This document shows positions 25,976-34,832 of a stretch of DNA of 64,000 nucleotides, piece by piece. Location of the stretch: NCBI GenBank assembly GCA_019454145.1, contig CP075366.1:2521564-2585563 (forward strand), given 5' to 3'. The DNA comes from Fimbriimonadaceae bacterium (GTDB taxonomy: Bacteria > Armatimonadota > Fimbriimonadia > Fimbriimonadales > Fimbriimonadaceae). The position numbers were made by a program, and so were the translations under genes. The notes under the pieces were generated by a model. That model was given only the letters and a program-made list of their open reading frames with translations, ran no database searches and was not told the origin of the DNA. How positions within the stretch are numbered: the stretch's first letter is position 1; each line of letters starts with the position of its first letter.

Positions 25976-27061
25976 GTGGCGAGGGAAGGGGGGTATCTAG
26001 TAATTGTAACCGTAGCGCAATTTTGGTTACCGGGTGTAAAATTCAAATTGAATTCAATCAGTAAATATGCTAGTGCCTTTCTTAAACATCAAAAACCTAC
26101 TATAAGGGGTACGATTTTGACAGAGTCAATCAGTACAGAAGTAGGGCACCTGGAAATACAGTTTCCTCTCTCATACCCGCTATCCGCTATTAAGGCTATA
26201 TTTTCATCTGAAGATGGGTGGAGTACGGAACGAAGAAAGCAAGGTAGCGTAAGAAAAGTAGTTTATAGAAAGAACTATGTTACAATCTCATTTGGCAATC
26301 TAGGTTACAGAGTTGAAATAGCACATTCTGCTTTCCCAAACTTTTATGCGCGAATGGGTACAGATTGGAATGAGATTATAGAGTTGATTCAATCATGGGG
26401 TGCAACTATATCAAGGGTAGATTTTACGTTTGACTTGCCGGAATCAATTATCAGCATTACTTATTTTGAAAACTTACTTGCAAAGAATCGCAAAGATCGG
26501 AAGGGAATAATAGGTCGAAATCTTGCAATTTATCCTTCAACGAAAGGTTCAATATTTATTGGTGGAGCCGAACGCAAATCACAATTGCGAATTTATAGAA
26601 AAGAAAAGAAAGGCTTACGAGGATCGAAGGTTTTTACAAGAATTGAACTCATAGTTCGAGGGCGTAATGCCGAGGATTTACTTATTGCATTTGCTGGCCT
26701 GGGATTCGATGTCATCAGAGGATTTCTCAAGGATATGACCTCGTTTCGCATTCCTAGCTCAAAGAGTGTGCGGTACTGGGCTATTGAGCCATTTTGGGAA
26801 GCTCTGATCAACGGATTAATTCCATTTGAACGGGCTCAGACTACAGAACCTATTTATAAGAACATCATGGAACGTAAGGAGGACTGGATTTTGAAGCAGG
26901 TAGCCGCTACATTGAAAGGGTTTATGAATCACCCTCTTTACGGGCCTGAATGGCTAAAGAAGAAAATTCTTGATAACCCAGACGTCATTATTCCTGTTGA
27001 GATGGAAGATCATGCGAAGGGAGCAAAAGAATATCTGGACAGCATCAAAGAGTCTGTGTAA
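25976..27061 (+). CDS. Rep_trans/MobT-like replication-initiation or relaxase protein
   Basis: 361 residues from a GTG; the true start may be further in, near TESISTEVGHLEIQ. Features of the Rep_trans (replication initiation factor) family are visible: WGATISRVDFTFDLPES, then STKGSIFIGGAERKSQLRIYRKEKK and FTRIELIVRGRNAEDL, matching the family's W..tRiDlafD, sTiYiG...S...lRiYdK and RiElelr blocks. This family contains rolling-circle plasmid initiators and MobT relaxases such as NicK of ICEBs1. In an integrative element it could nick an origin for transfer or for replication after excision. The catalytic tyrosine is not identified with certainty. Confidence 0.65.
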   Translation: MAREGGYLVIVTVAQFWLPGVKFKLNSISKYASAFLKHQKPTIRGTILTESISTEVGHLEIQFPLSYPLSAIKAIFSSEDGWSTERRKQGSVRKVVYRKNYVTISFGNLGYRVEIAHSAFPNFYARMGTDWNEIIELIQSWGATISRVDFTFDLPESIISITYFENLLAKNRKDRKGIIGRNLAIYPSTKGSIFIGGAERKSQLRIYRKEKKGLRGSKVFTRIELIVRGRNAEDLLIAFAGLGFDVIRGFLKDMTSFRIPSSKSVRYWAIEPFWEALINGLIPFERAQTTEPIYKNIMERKEDWILKQVAATLKGFMNHPLYGPEWLKKKILDNPDVIIPVEMEDHAKGAKEYLDSIKESV

Positions 27062-27185
27062 GAGTGCCGTGGAAGTATAAGCAGTATCGTTTTTTGCAAG
27101 TCTTTTGGACTCTTTGTTTACGACTATGAAAAAGAGTCTTATTTTTAGCATAAAGATGGGGGAGTCTTTGGCAATAAATAGCCTC

Positions 27186-27482
27186 TCACTTTTCAATGAG
27201 GTAGCCCATTTCCTTTGCATTCTTTAAATAATCTGTAAAGAACTGGACGGGATTGACCTTTAGGAAGATGAGTAGTTCTATTGTCTCGACTGAGTCGAGT
27301 CGCCGAATCCCGGCTTCGACTTTAGATATGTAAGTCGGAACTTTGTTGAGTCCCTTGCATACGGCCCTCTGGCTCAAGCCCGATTGCATTCGGGCATCAA
27401 TCAGCATTGATCGAAAAAGATCGTATTCAGGCGTCTGGACTGGGGAACCCACTACCTGGTATCGTCCCTTGCAATAGCGCAC
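27186..27482 (-). CDS. Cro/C1-type helix-turn-helix regulator
   Basis: 98 residues from the listed ATG; a start at the GTG near VQTPEYDLF is also possible. An XRE HTH domain spans about 22-80: FRSMLIDARMQSGLSQRAVCKGLNKVPTYISKVEAGIRRLDSVETIELLIFLKVNP, with the typical SQ turn and YISKxExGxR recognition helix. It probably controls island genes or excision. It is divergent from the membrane-protein gene at 27551 with only about 70 bases between them, where an operator would be expected. Confidence 0.85.
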   Translation of the reverse strand: MRYCKGRYQVVGSPVQTPEYDLFRSMLIDARMQSGLSQRAVCKGLNKVPTYISKVEAGIRRLDSVETIELLIFLKVNPVQFFTDYLKNAKEMGYLIEK

Positions 27483-27550
27483 CGATTGTCGGTGCAGTCA
27501 AATGCGTGAACTGCATGGTGCTAAGAGCCAATTGAACCGGAGAAAGGAAG

Positions 27551-28156
27551 ATGAGAAGCGGAAACGATATGTCCTGCGGAGCCATGGCTGGCATCCTAGT
27601 CATTGTCTTGTGTCTTTCGCTATCGTTTTGTCTTCACAGTGGTACGCCGATACTGATTGCTCTTGCAATCTGCGGAGTTATCATTTATTTAGAAGGTCGC
27701 TCTGAGCGTGAGATAGAAAGTTCAAATCGACGGGCAGACAATAAAGTGGTTTCTTTAGGCTTTAGTGATATAAAAGCTGAAGCAGCATTGGCACAAGGGT
27801 TCGGGAAAATCTATTTTGATGAGTCTCAGAATCAAATTATCATCATTAACCCAGAGGGAAAGCATGTCAAGTTAGGCCCTGACAGCATCCTTAATGTAGA
27901 GGTCAATTTGGATATTGATAGGCGCATTACGGGAAAGACAGTCGGCTCTGGGTTTTCTGTCGGTGAGGTTGGTATTGGGAGTTCAGGAACCCAGATCAAT
28001 GTAAATGAAAGGGTATTGCTCGCTTGGCTAATCTTGGGCCTGGATAATGTGCGAACTCCAGAACTCACTCTGCCCTTTGCTAACGAAAGGGAGGCGAGAC
28101 GGTGGTTGCGTATTGTGGAGATTATGTGCAGCAGAGATAGCCACGTTATCACGTAG
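27551..28156 (+). CDS. Island membrane protein of unknown function
   Basis: 201 residues. Two closely spaced hydrophobic stretches (AGILVIVLCLSLSFCLHS and PILIALAICGVIIYLEG, about 12-48) form a hairpin anchor, followed by a soluble domain that should lie in the cytoplasm. This domain (INPEGKHVKLGPDSILNVEVNLDIDRRITGKT, GVGIGSS-like, NERVLLAWLILGLDNVRTPELTLPFANEREARRWLRIVEIM) resembles small PH-like or DUF4755-type folds in pattern, but I cannot assign it. AAGGA lies just before the ATG (gaaaggaagATG), a Shine-Dalgarno start. Confidence 0.6.
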   Translation: MRSGNDMSCGAMAGILVIVLCLSLSFCLHSGTPILIALAICGVIIYLEGRSEREIESSNRRADNKVVSLGFSDIKAEAALAQGFGKIYFDESQNQIIIINPEGKHVKLGPDSILNVEVNLDIDRRITGKTVGSGFSVGEVGIGSSGTQINVNERVLLAWLILGLDNVRTPELTLPFANEREARRWLRIVEIMCSRDSHVIT

Positions 28157-28531
28157 AACACAGGTTAAACTCTCCAGCCGAAATCACCAGTCAAAGCTCT
28201 ACTAGTGCCTTGATTAATATAAAAACTACAGAGTAAAATATTGGCACTCAAAAGATCGGACTGCTAATCCTAATCCGTGCAAGTCATGGGCAGAATCTAG
28301 GCATTTTTCCTCAGAGGCTTGATTTGGATCGGGTCTGGCTGTCAATCTATAACGATTTGGCCCGCTCCCATGCGGGAAACGGGCCGAAATCATCTTTCAT
28401 TTGTTTCTCTGCGTCAACAGAGAACCTGACCAAGCTGGCAAACCAGTTGAACGGGTCCGTTTATTATGACGGGGTGTTTATTCAAAAGTAAACACTTGCT
28501 GATCAATATACGGTAGAAATGCCTGTTTAAA
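28157..28531. other. 375-base stretch without an assigned gene
   Basis: Contains AGTGCC at 28205 and its inverse GGCACT at 28243, a GGCCCG/CGGGCC hairpin near 28361-28388 and the doubtful small frame listed separately. No tRNA or clear promoter was recognised. Confidence 0.5.
28324..28491 (+). CDS. Possible small protein or gene remnant (TTG start)
   Basis: 55 codons from a TTG at 28324 with AGAGG 6 bases before it. The frame is open further upstream to about 28235 without ATG or GTG. The translation looks protein-like (LARSHAGNGPK, then FSASTENLTKLANQLNGSVYYDGVF), so it may be a short real protein or the 3' end of a truncated gene. No family recognised. Confidence 0.25.
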   Translation: MDRVWLSIYNDLARSHAGNGPKSSFICFSASTENLTKLANQLNGSVYYDGVFIQK

Positions 28532-28537
28532 TTGGAT

Positions 28538-29890
28538 ATGCCAGCTTCTCAACTAGAAGAAATGGCTATAAGTAACGAAATTAAAGCACTCGCCGTTATA
28601 GAGACGGCCCAAACTCAATTCTCGGTCATTTGCCCTGCATGCGACCATGAATTTGAAGTAGCAGAAAGTATTCTCAGCAAGTTTGAACAGGACGTTAAAG
28701 CCCGTTTTGATAAATGGCAGTCCGACTTTCTCGCCGAGCAAACATCGCGAGAAAGTTCATTAAATGCCCGTGAAGAAGCACTAAAGCTCTCCTGGGAAAA
28801 CCAGGCGAAGGAAGTTGAGCAGCGCGTCTCGCAGGAAATCTCTGAACGGCTCAAAATTGAATACCCTGATCTCATTCGAAAGGCAAAGGCTGAAGCAAAA
28901 CAGGACACAGATAAGGAAGTTCTAGCTTTACAAGTTGAGCTTGATTCCAAAGGAGAAGAACTTTCGAAGCTCAAATCCGAGCAAGCAGAACTTCTCAAGG
29001 AAAAACGTGAGCTGAAAAGCGAACGGGATCAGTTTGAGTTGGACAAACAAAAGGCAATCACGGAAGCTATAGAGAAGGAGTCCGAGCAACTTCGAACTTC
29101 GGTTTCGAAGGAATACGATGATCTTTTCCAGATTCAGAATGTGGAGCTTGAGCGGGCAAGGAAGACCATCGAAGAGCTTAACCAAAAGCTCAAGGCAAAG
29201 CCTTCTCAAGAACTACAAGGAGAGGCACTTGAACTCGACTTAGAGACCAAGCTCGGTAACGAATTTCCCATTGACGAGTTCAATCCTGTAAAGAAAGGCC
29301 AGCGAGGAGCGGACATTCTCCAGGTCGTCAACAACCGCCTTTCTCAACCTTGCGGCTCCATTCTCTGGGAATCTAAGCGAGCACAAAATTGGGGCGGCGA
29401 CTGGATTCAAAAGTTGAAACAAGATCAGCGCGAAGCCCGTGCTACCGTTGCTATTATCGTTTCACAAGTAACTCCGGTTGGTATCGAAGTCTTCGACATA
29501 TTGGAAGGGGTCTGGATTGTCAAGCCTGAATTTGCTGTTGTACTTGCAGTTGCTATCCGTGAAGGAATTATCCAGACGTCAGATGCGCAAAAAGCAGCTG
29601 AGGGAATCGAAACCAAGGCTGCTCTTGTTTATCGCTACCTGATGAGCGACGAATTCAAAAGCCGATTCGGGGCTATTGTTGAGACCTTTGTTTTGATGCA
29701 AAAGCAACTCACAAGGGAGAAGAATGCAGCTGCAAAAGCATTCAACCAACGCGAGAAACAACATGAAACAGTTCTGAAATCTTGCTTTGGAGTGATTGGC
29801 GATCTTCAGGGGATTGCGGGGCAAGACCTCAAGTCCTTAGAAGAAATCGAAATGAAGGCTCTCCCTGGCTCGGGGGAGGACGAGGAATAG
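28538..29890 (+). CDS. DUF2130 protein: zinc ribbon, coiled coil, nuclease-like fold
   Basis: About 450 residues from ATG 28538 (a TTG two codons earlier is also in frame). An N-terminal single CxxC knuckle (VICPACDHEFEV) is followed by a long coiled coil (about 50-240) rich in Glu/Lys, then the DUF2130 domain (about 240-420). Within it, KGQRGADILQVV and GSILWESKRAQNWGGDWIQKLKQDQREARA give an acidic Asp and a WESK: the D...ExK pattern of restriction-endonuclease-like folds. The biochemical role of DUF2130 is not established. It lies 90 bases upstream of the nucleotidase operon, on the same strand, so it may belong to it. Confidence 0.8.
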   Translation: MPASQLEEMAISNEIKALAVIETAQTQFSVICPACDHEFEVAESILSKFEQDVKARFDKWQSDFLAEQTSRESSLNAREEALKLSWENQAKEVEQRVSQEISERLKIEYPDLIRKAKAEAKQDTDKEVLALQVELDSKGEELSKLKSEQAELLKEKRELKSERDQFELDKQKAITEAIEKESEQLRTSVSKEYDDLFQIQNVELERARKTIEELNQKLKAKPSQELQGEALELDLETKLGNEFPIDEFNPVKKGQRGADILQVVNNRLSQPCGSILWESKRAQNWGGDWIQKLKQDQREARATVAIIVSQVTPVGIEVFDILEGVWIVKPEFAVVLAVAIREGIIQTSDAQKAAEGIETKAALVYRYLMSDEFKSRFGAIVETFVLMQKQLTREKNAAAKAFNQREKQHETVLKSCFGVIGDLQGIAGQDLKSLEEIEMKALPGSGEDEE

Positions 29891-29980
29891 ACATGGTTTC
29901 TCGACTTACGCCGATCATGATTTTTATCTTTGATCCATGTCATGAGTATCAAAGTCGTACCCTGAGTCAGGGAGGTTTAG

Positions 29981-30943
29981 ATGCCATTTAGTCATGATGG
30001 CAAAACCGTAATCGCGGTTACAACTCGGGCACTTTTTAATTTGGATCAAGAGCACGAAGTTTTTCTTGAGGACGTTGACAAGTTTCGAGAGCTTCAGCTT
30101 GAGCGATACGAAACACCTCCGCTACCTGGCCCTGCCTTTTCACTAGTGAAAAAATTACTCGACTTCAACACAGAGAAAGAACGTCCTGTTGAAGTTGTAA
30201 TCGTCTCTATGAATGACCCGAGAAGTGGTTTAAGAGCCTTTAATGCGTGCCAACACTACAGCCTCGATATTTCGAGAGGTGTTTTTACGTCGGGGCGTCC
30301 TCCTTTCGGCTACCTCAAGCCCTTTCGCTCAACTCTGTTTCTTTCTGCTAAGGAAGAGGATGTTCGGGGAGCAATTGATGCAGGGCATGTTGCTGCTATG
30401 GTCTACCCCAAATTAGCTGATTCTATAGCGGAGCATGAGGATGAACTGAGAATTGCGCTAGATGGTGACTGTGTGCTTTTTGGTAGCGAGGCCGAGGAGG
30501 TCTTCCAAAAAGAAGGTTTAGAGTCCTTTCACAGGCACGAGGGTGAAAAGAAGCTTGACCCATTGCCTAAAGGGCCGTTTCATTCATTGGTCGAGAGGCT
30601 TCATTTGCTTCAACGTCTTCAAGCTCATAACAAACTGAACCGAAGAATTCGGATTGCACTTGTAACGGCTCGAAACGCACCCTCACATGAGCGAGCAATT
30701 CGAACTCTTATGCATTGGAATCTTGAAGTTGACGAAGCGGTTTTTCTTGGCGGTTTGCCAAAGCACGAGTTTCTTGCCGAGTTTAGACCTGACTTATTCT
30801 TTGATGACCAAAAATTACACTGTGAAGGAGCTGCCACTGTTGTCAGCACAGCTTTGGTTCCATTTGGACCAACACATTCGACGATTGCCTCAGAAATGAG
30901 CGAGACACCTGAAAAATTCGAGACGAACAATGCCGAAAAGTAA
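29981..30943 (+). CDS. Cytosolic 5'-nucleotidase I-like protein (PF06189 type)
   Basis: 320 residues, a usual length for this family, which dephosphorylates nucleoside 5'-monophosphates. Visible family blocks: VIAVTTRALFNLDQEHEVF at the start, VVIVSMNDPRSGLRAFNACQHYSLDISRGVFTSGRPPFGYLKPFRSTLFLSAKEEDVRGAIDAGHVAA, FGSEAEEVFQKEGLESFHRHE and ALVTARNAPSHERAIRTL with FLGGLPK and FFDDQ near the end, the haloacid dehalogenase-like core. GGAGG lies 5 bases before the ATG. It overlaps the next gene by 14 bases. Within a defence-type operon it could deplete (deoxy)nucleotides during phage growth; that is inference, and an ordinary salvage role remains possible. Confidence 0.85.
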   Translation: MPFSHDGKTVIAVTTRALFNLDQEHEVFLEDVDKFRELQLERYETPPLPGPAFSLVKKLLDFNTEKERPVEVVIVSMNDPRSGLRAFNACQHYSLDISRGVFTSGRPPFGYLKPFRSTLFLSAKEEDVRGAIDAGHVAAMVYPKLADSIAEHEDELRIALDGDCVLFGSEAEEVFQKEGLESFHRHEGEKKLDPLPKGPFHSLVERLHLLQRLQAHNKLNRRIRIALVTARNAPSHERAIRTLMHWNLEVDEAVFLGGLPKHEFLAEFRPDLFFDDQKLHCEGAATVVSTALVPFGPTHSTIASEMSETPEKFETNNAEK

Positions 30944-31280
30944 CCCCAAAAACCCTATTCAACGAAATCCTCGCAACCCTCAATCTCCAACTTTATCCGA
31001 AGGAACTGGAGGAGGTGCTCCCGCGGAGCAGGCCACAGAAACAGTTCTTCTTTCTTTGGTGAATCTGAATGACGCAGTTCTGCCAAATCTTACAGTTAAC
31101 GAAAGAGTTGTTATTAAGCAAGATGAAAATTCGATCTTAATTGCAACTGCCCTTGGAACGGTTATAGGGCATGTCAATTCGATTGACTTAGAAAAAATGA
31201 AGGGAAGACGTTTGAAAGGAGCGCGGATTTTTCAAGTCCGATTAGAACCTAAGCAATGCGTAATAGAAGCCAAATTGTAA
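30930..31280 (+). CDS. Small protein of unknown function in the island operon
   Basis: 116 residues. A Pro/Asn/Gly-rich, probably disordered N-terminus of about 40 residues is followed by a compact beta-rich domain: LLSLVNLNDAVLPNLTVNERVVIKQDENSILIATALGTVIGHVNSIDLEKMKGRRLKGARIFQVRLEP. No motif recognised. It overlaps both neighbours (14 bases with the nucleotidase, 25 with the next gene), so translation is probably coupled. A partner role for the nucleotidase is plausible but unsupported. Confidence 0.6.
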   Translation: MPKSNPKNPIQRNPRNPQSPTLSEGTGGGAPAEQATETVLLSLVNLNDAVLPNLTVNERVVIKQDENSILIATALGTVIGHVNSIDLEKMKGRRLKGARIFQVRLEPKQCVIEAKL

Positions 31281-32272
31281 AAGATCAAAGCTGCCTTACT
31301 GGATTCGGGTGCGATGATTATATCAACAAAAGTGATGTTGATCGGTTTCAGATTGAACAAGGTCGAGCTTGTAATTCTGAGCATCCTTGGTGTGGTTCAC
31401 CAAATCAAAGTGAAATAGCTCGTAAGCAATGGGATATGTGTTGGGACGATGACTCGCTAGATTTTTCAAATGAAATACCAATAGGGAATTTGCCGTCCTG
31501 TATCCCAAATCTATCTGCCCGTGAATTTCTTCCGAAGTTTCCTCATTACAAGGTGGTCGCAGCAAAACTCACCGATATCGGTGGAATTCTGAGTTTTCAA
31601 CCCGCAAAGCTGGAACTATGGCGAAAGCGATACGGAGTTCCTAACAAGACGACCGTCTTACTTCATCAAGAATCATTGGATATCTTACAAGACAAAATAT
31701 CTCCTCTCATTGAAGATGGAAGATTATTTAACTTGGCCCGTTCACTCGGTAGTAACTTGATCTTCGGTGCCCCTGGATACTCAGTTTATGATGATGGTTC
31801 AATGTGCCCCATTAAGCAAATTGCCAACTTGAGAACTTCTCTTCTTCACGCTGCAATGGCAAATCGAGCCGGATTTCAATCAATTCCAACTCTGGGTTGG
31901 AATAAGGATCGCCCAAGGGACATTGAATTTATAGCTGGATGGCTTCAAAAACAAGGGAAAAGGGTTTCTGTTCTGGCTGTAAATGCTCAAACTGGAACAC
32001 ATTCTCTTCAGCTCTGCGAAGAACTTTTAAAGGGCATTCTGGAAATTGAACGACAAGCCACTAAAGAATATCATTGGGTTGTGTTTGGTGGCCGTAAAAG
32101 AATAGAAACTTTGGCGCACGCGATACCAAGAGACAGAATCACGCAAGTAGCCCGTCCGAGAGATTTTCAGATGCCGCTTGTTGCAAAGAACGGAAGTATG
32201 AATGTCCAATATCTTTTTGATCTTCGAATAGCGCACAGCGATAGATCAAGGCGAGTATCCTCTGACCAATAG
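31256..32272 (+). CDS. DUF4417-like protein of unknown function
   Basis: 338 residues. The N-terminal 90 residues contain a cysteine cluster (CDD...AC...PWC...MC) that could hold metal. The middle (about 150-320) resembles DUF4417 proteins of phages and mobile elements: FGAPGYSVYDDG, IPTLGWNKDRPRDIEFIAGWL, VLAVNAQTG and WVVFGGRKRIETLAHAIP, with the order of these blocks preserved. The fold looks like an alternating beta/alpha barrel. No catalytic function is known for the family. It starts inside the upstream gene and ends two bases before the mod gene. The resemblance is from block order only and could be wrong. Confidence 0.55.
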   Translation: MRNRSQIVKDQSCLTGFGCDDYINKSDVDRFQIEQGRACNSEHPWCGSPNQSEIARKQWDMCWDDDSLDFSNEIPIGNLPSCIPNLSAREFLPKFPHYKVVAAKLTDIGGILSFQPAKLELWRKRYGVPNKTTVLLHQESLDILQDKISPLIEDGRLFNLARSLGSNLIFGAPGYSVYDDGSMCPIKQIANLRTSLLHAAMANRAGFQSIPTLGWNKDRPRDIEFIAGWLQKQGKRVSVLAVNAQTGTHSLQLCEELLKGILEIERQATKEYHWVVFGGRKRIETLAHAIPRDRITQVARPRDFQMPLVAKNGSMNVQYLFDLRIAHSDRSRRVSSDQ

Positions 32273-32274
32273 AA

Positions 32275-34227
32275 ATGAGTGAGCAAAAACCTTGGGGGCC
32301 AGAGAATCCTCATCCACTTAGCCGGATGAGGACGGAGCTTGTTTGGGAGGGCAAATATGACGAGTACGGGCGACGGCGCGAAGTGCAGCTACCATCGTTT
32401 CCGCTTGTGCTCCAGAAGGTTGAGACGATTGACGAACCCCGTGACCGAGAGCGGGCGGAGCAGGGGAAACTGTTTGACGAAGGAGCCTTCAAAGAGTCGG
32501 CTCATCGGGATGATTTCCGCAATCGGCTGATTTGGGGAGACAACAAACTCGCGCTGACAGCACTACTTTCTGACTTTCGAGGGAAGTTAGATTTAATATA
32601 CGTTGATCCACCATTTGATGTAGGGGCCGACTTCACAATGACTGTCTCAATTGGCGATGATCAGGAGCCCCAATTCAAGGATCAATCGTTGCTTGAAGCC
32701 GTCGCATATAGAGACATGTGGGGTAGAGGTAACGACTCTTATCTTCACACGATGGCTGAGCGAATTGTATTGATGAAGCAATTACTTAAACCAGAAGGTT
32801 CTTTGTTTGTGCATTGTGATTGGCACGTAAGTCACTTCATAAAGTTGCTTCTATCAGATATATTTTCACCCTCAAATTTTGTTAACGAAATTATTTGGTA
32901 CTACTACAATAAAATGCAAGGAAATATTAACAAATTTCCTGCGAATCATGATGTTGTGTTGTGGTATTCCAATACTGCAAAAACCAAATTCAAAGCTCTT
33001 ACTGAAGAGCGTGATACTCCAGTAAACCAGCTTAAACGCGTCTGGGATAAAGAGAAAAACGCAATCGTAAATGCAAAGGATTCAAACGGTAATGTAATTT
33101 ATCAAGAATCAACTACCAGGAGAATTGACGATGTATGGAGAATTCCAATGCTGCAGCCTTCGGATAAGTCGCAGAATGTTGGTTATGCTACTCAAAAGCC
33201 AGAGGAACTGCTTCGTCGAATCATAGAAGCTGTGACAGAAGAAGGAGATATCGTAGCAGACTTTTTTTGCGGATCCGGAACCACCCTTGCTATGGCAGAA
33301 AAGCTTGGACGAAGATGGATCGGTTCTGATTTAGGACGATATGCCATTCATACCACGAGAAAGCGGTTGATCGGAGTTCAACGAGAACTACACAAGGCAA
33401 ACAAACCGTACCGATCATTCGATGTCTACAATCTAGGACGGTATGAGCGGCAATGGTGGCAGGCCGAGCGGCTACGTGGAGCCAACGAAGAGCACCGGAC
33501 AACCGTGCTGAAGTTCTTCCGCGCTAGTGCGATTTCAAATCCACCTAGCGGATTGATCCACGGAACAAAGGGTGGAGCCTATGTTCATGTGGACAACATA
33601 GATAGCATTTTTACGATAAGTGAGCTACGCGAAGTAGCCCAATCTATTGCTTCGGTCGAAGGGATTGAGGATTGGCAGAACCACGGGAGCGTCCTTGGAA
33701 GCAGAGCTAAACCCAAACTGATTGTTCTCGCATGGGAGTTTGAGATGGACTTGCGGCGAAGAGTGGAAGGTGTGGAGGGCGAAACCGGAGTCGAAATCAC
33801 GCTGAAGTACATTCCTCGCGAAATCATGGAGCCGAACCGCGATACCGTTCAGTTCTTCGATGCGGCAGCCCTGGACGCAGAGGCGGTGATCAAGGAAGTG
33901 GACGGCAAGAAGCAAATTGATGTGAAGCTTACGAACTTCTACCCCGCTCTGACCGAAGTTCCCGACAAGGAACTTGAAGCTCTGAAAGAGCGGGCGGTGA
34001 AATCGCCTTTCGACTTCATTGACTTTTGGGCGATTGACTTTGAATACCGAGAAGACAAGCCGTTTGAACACCATTGGCAGGATTACCGAACCCGAAAGGA
34101 TCGATCCTTGAAAACTTGTTCTGATTTGGGCTGGGAGTACGAGTCGAAGGGAGTGAAACGAATCTGTGTAAAGGTAATTGACGTCTTTGGGATTGATACG
34201 ACGAAGGTTATTGAGGTGAAAGTGTGA
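32275..34227 (+). CDS. Type III-like DNA methyltransferase (Mod)
   Basis: 650 residues. Beta-class N6-adenine/N4-cytosine methyltransferase: catalytic motif IV DPPF at 111-114 in LDLIYVDPPFDVGADF precedes SAM-binding motif I ADFFCGSGTTLAMAEKLGRRWIGSDLGRYA (Asp329 region). ATQKPEELLRRIIEA is the family motif before it. The C-terminal 270 residues should form the target recognition and Res-contact region, and include a Phe-rich FDFIDFWAIDFEYREDKPFEHHWQDYR block. The recognised sequence is unknown. It begins two bases after the upstream stop and overlaps the membrane coiled-coil gene by 4 bases (GTGA). Confidence 0.9.
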   Translation: MSEQKPWGPENPHPLSRMRTELVWEGKYDEYGRRREVQLPSFPLVLQKVETIDEPRDRERAEQGKLFDEGAFKESAHRDDFRNRLIWGDNKLALTALLSDFRGKLDLIYVDPPFDVGADFTMTVSIGDDQEPQFKDQSLLEAVAYRDMWGRGNDSYLHTMAERIVLMKQLLKPEGSLFVHCDWHVSHFIKLLLSDIFSPSNFVNEIIWYYYNKMQGNINKFPANHDVVLWYSNTAKTKFKALTEERDTPVNQLKRVWDKEKNAIVNAKDSNGNVIYQESTTRRIDDVWRIPMLQPSDKSQNVGYATQKPEELLRRIIEAVTEEGDIVADFFCGSGTTLAMAEKLGRRWIGSDLGRYAIHTTRKRLIGVQRELHKANKPYRSFDVYNLGRYERQWWQAERLRGANEEHRTTVLKFFRASAISNPPSGLIHGTKGGAYVHVDNIDSIFTISELREVAQSIASVEGIEDWQNHGSVLGSRAKPKLIVLAWEFEMDLRRRVEGVEGETGVEITLKYIPREIMEPNRDTVQFFDAAALDAEAVIKEVDGKKQIDVKLTNFYPALTEVPDKELEALKERAVKSPFDFIDFWAIDFEYREDKPFEHHWQDYRTRKDRSLKTCSDLGWEYESKGVKRICVKVIDVFGIDTTKVIEVKV

Positions 34228-34832
34228 CAAAAGAGCAGATTGATTTCTCCGCTATGGCTATAGCAGGCATTGGACTTATCATTTCAACTCTGTATAGTTG
34301 GTGGCGTTCTCATGGGCTTAACTTGCAAATCGAAAACTTAAAGAAACTTCACGACGTCGAAATCGAAAACCTAAAGCACTCCTTACAACAAACCCGTGAT
34401 CGAGATAACGCTCTGTTAGCTCAAGTACCTGAATTCTATAAAAGCACTGAGGAAGAGCGCGCGAAGTACGAACAATTCCGCCTGGATCGTATACGGTATT
34501 CATTTGATAGAGCCTACATCTTATTGGAATTAGCAATTCGCGCGGATTGCGAAGCCCAGTCATCAGAGAAGACCAAAATAGAAACGTTTGATGAGATAAA
34601 GCGACAAACGTCAATTTTACTTAACTCAATAAACTGGAGTTCCACTGGCGGTCCTGTGTTGAGGGATAGGTACTTGAGGGAACTGGCTGCTATTTCGAAT
34701 TCCGATTCTTCGGATCGCTTTGGAAAGATGATTGAGCATGGATTGAAAATAGCAGACCGAACAATAGCACTGATAGGTGCAGAGTCGATGCATGTTAGCA
34801 ATGTGCAATCGAAACAGTTGGATGCACTATGA
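34224..34832 (+). CDS. Membrane-anchored coiled-coil protein between mod and res
   Basis: 202 residues from a GTG. One hydrophobic segment (FSAMAIAGIGLIISTLYSW, about 8-26) leads into a coiled coil (about 30-90: LQIENLKKLHDVEIENLKHSLQQTRDRDNALLAQ) and a helical C-terminal part of about 110 residues. The gene overlaps both mod and res by 4 bases, so it is built into the RM operon, an unusual position because mod and res are normally adjacent. Family unknown. A membrane-linked effector or sensor is one hypothesis. Confidence 0.7.
   Translation: MTKEQIDFSAMAIAGIGLIISTLYSWWRSHGLNLQIENLKKLHDVEIENLKHSLQQTRDRDNALLAQVPEFYKSTEEERAKYEQFRLDRIRYSFDRAYILLELAIRADCEAQSSEKTKIETFDEIKRQTSILLNSINWSSTGGPVLRDRYLRELAAISNSDSSDRFGKMIEHGLKIADRTIALIGAESMHVSNVQSKQLDAL

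Noticed and set aside
28361-28388. Hairpin GGCCCG/CGGGCC as a terminator
   Set aside because: No T-run on either strand, and it lies inside an open protein-like frame.
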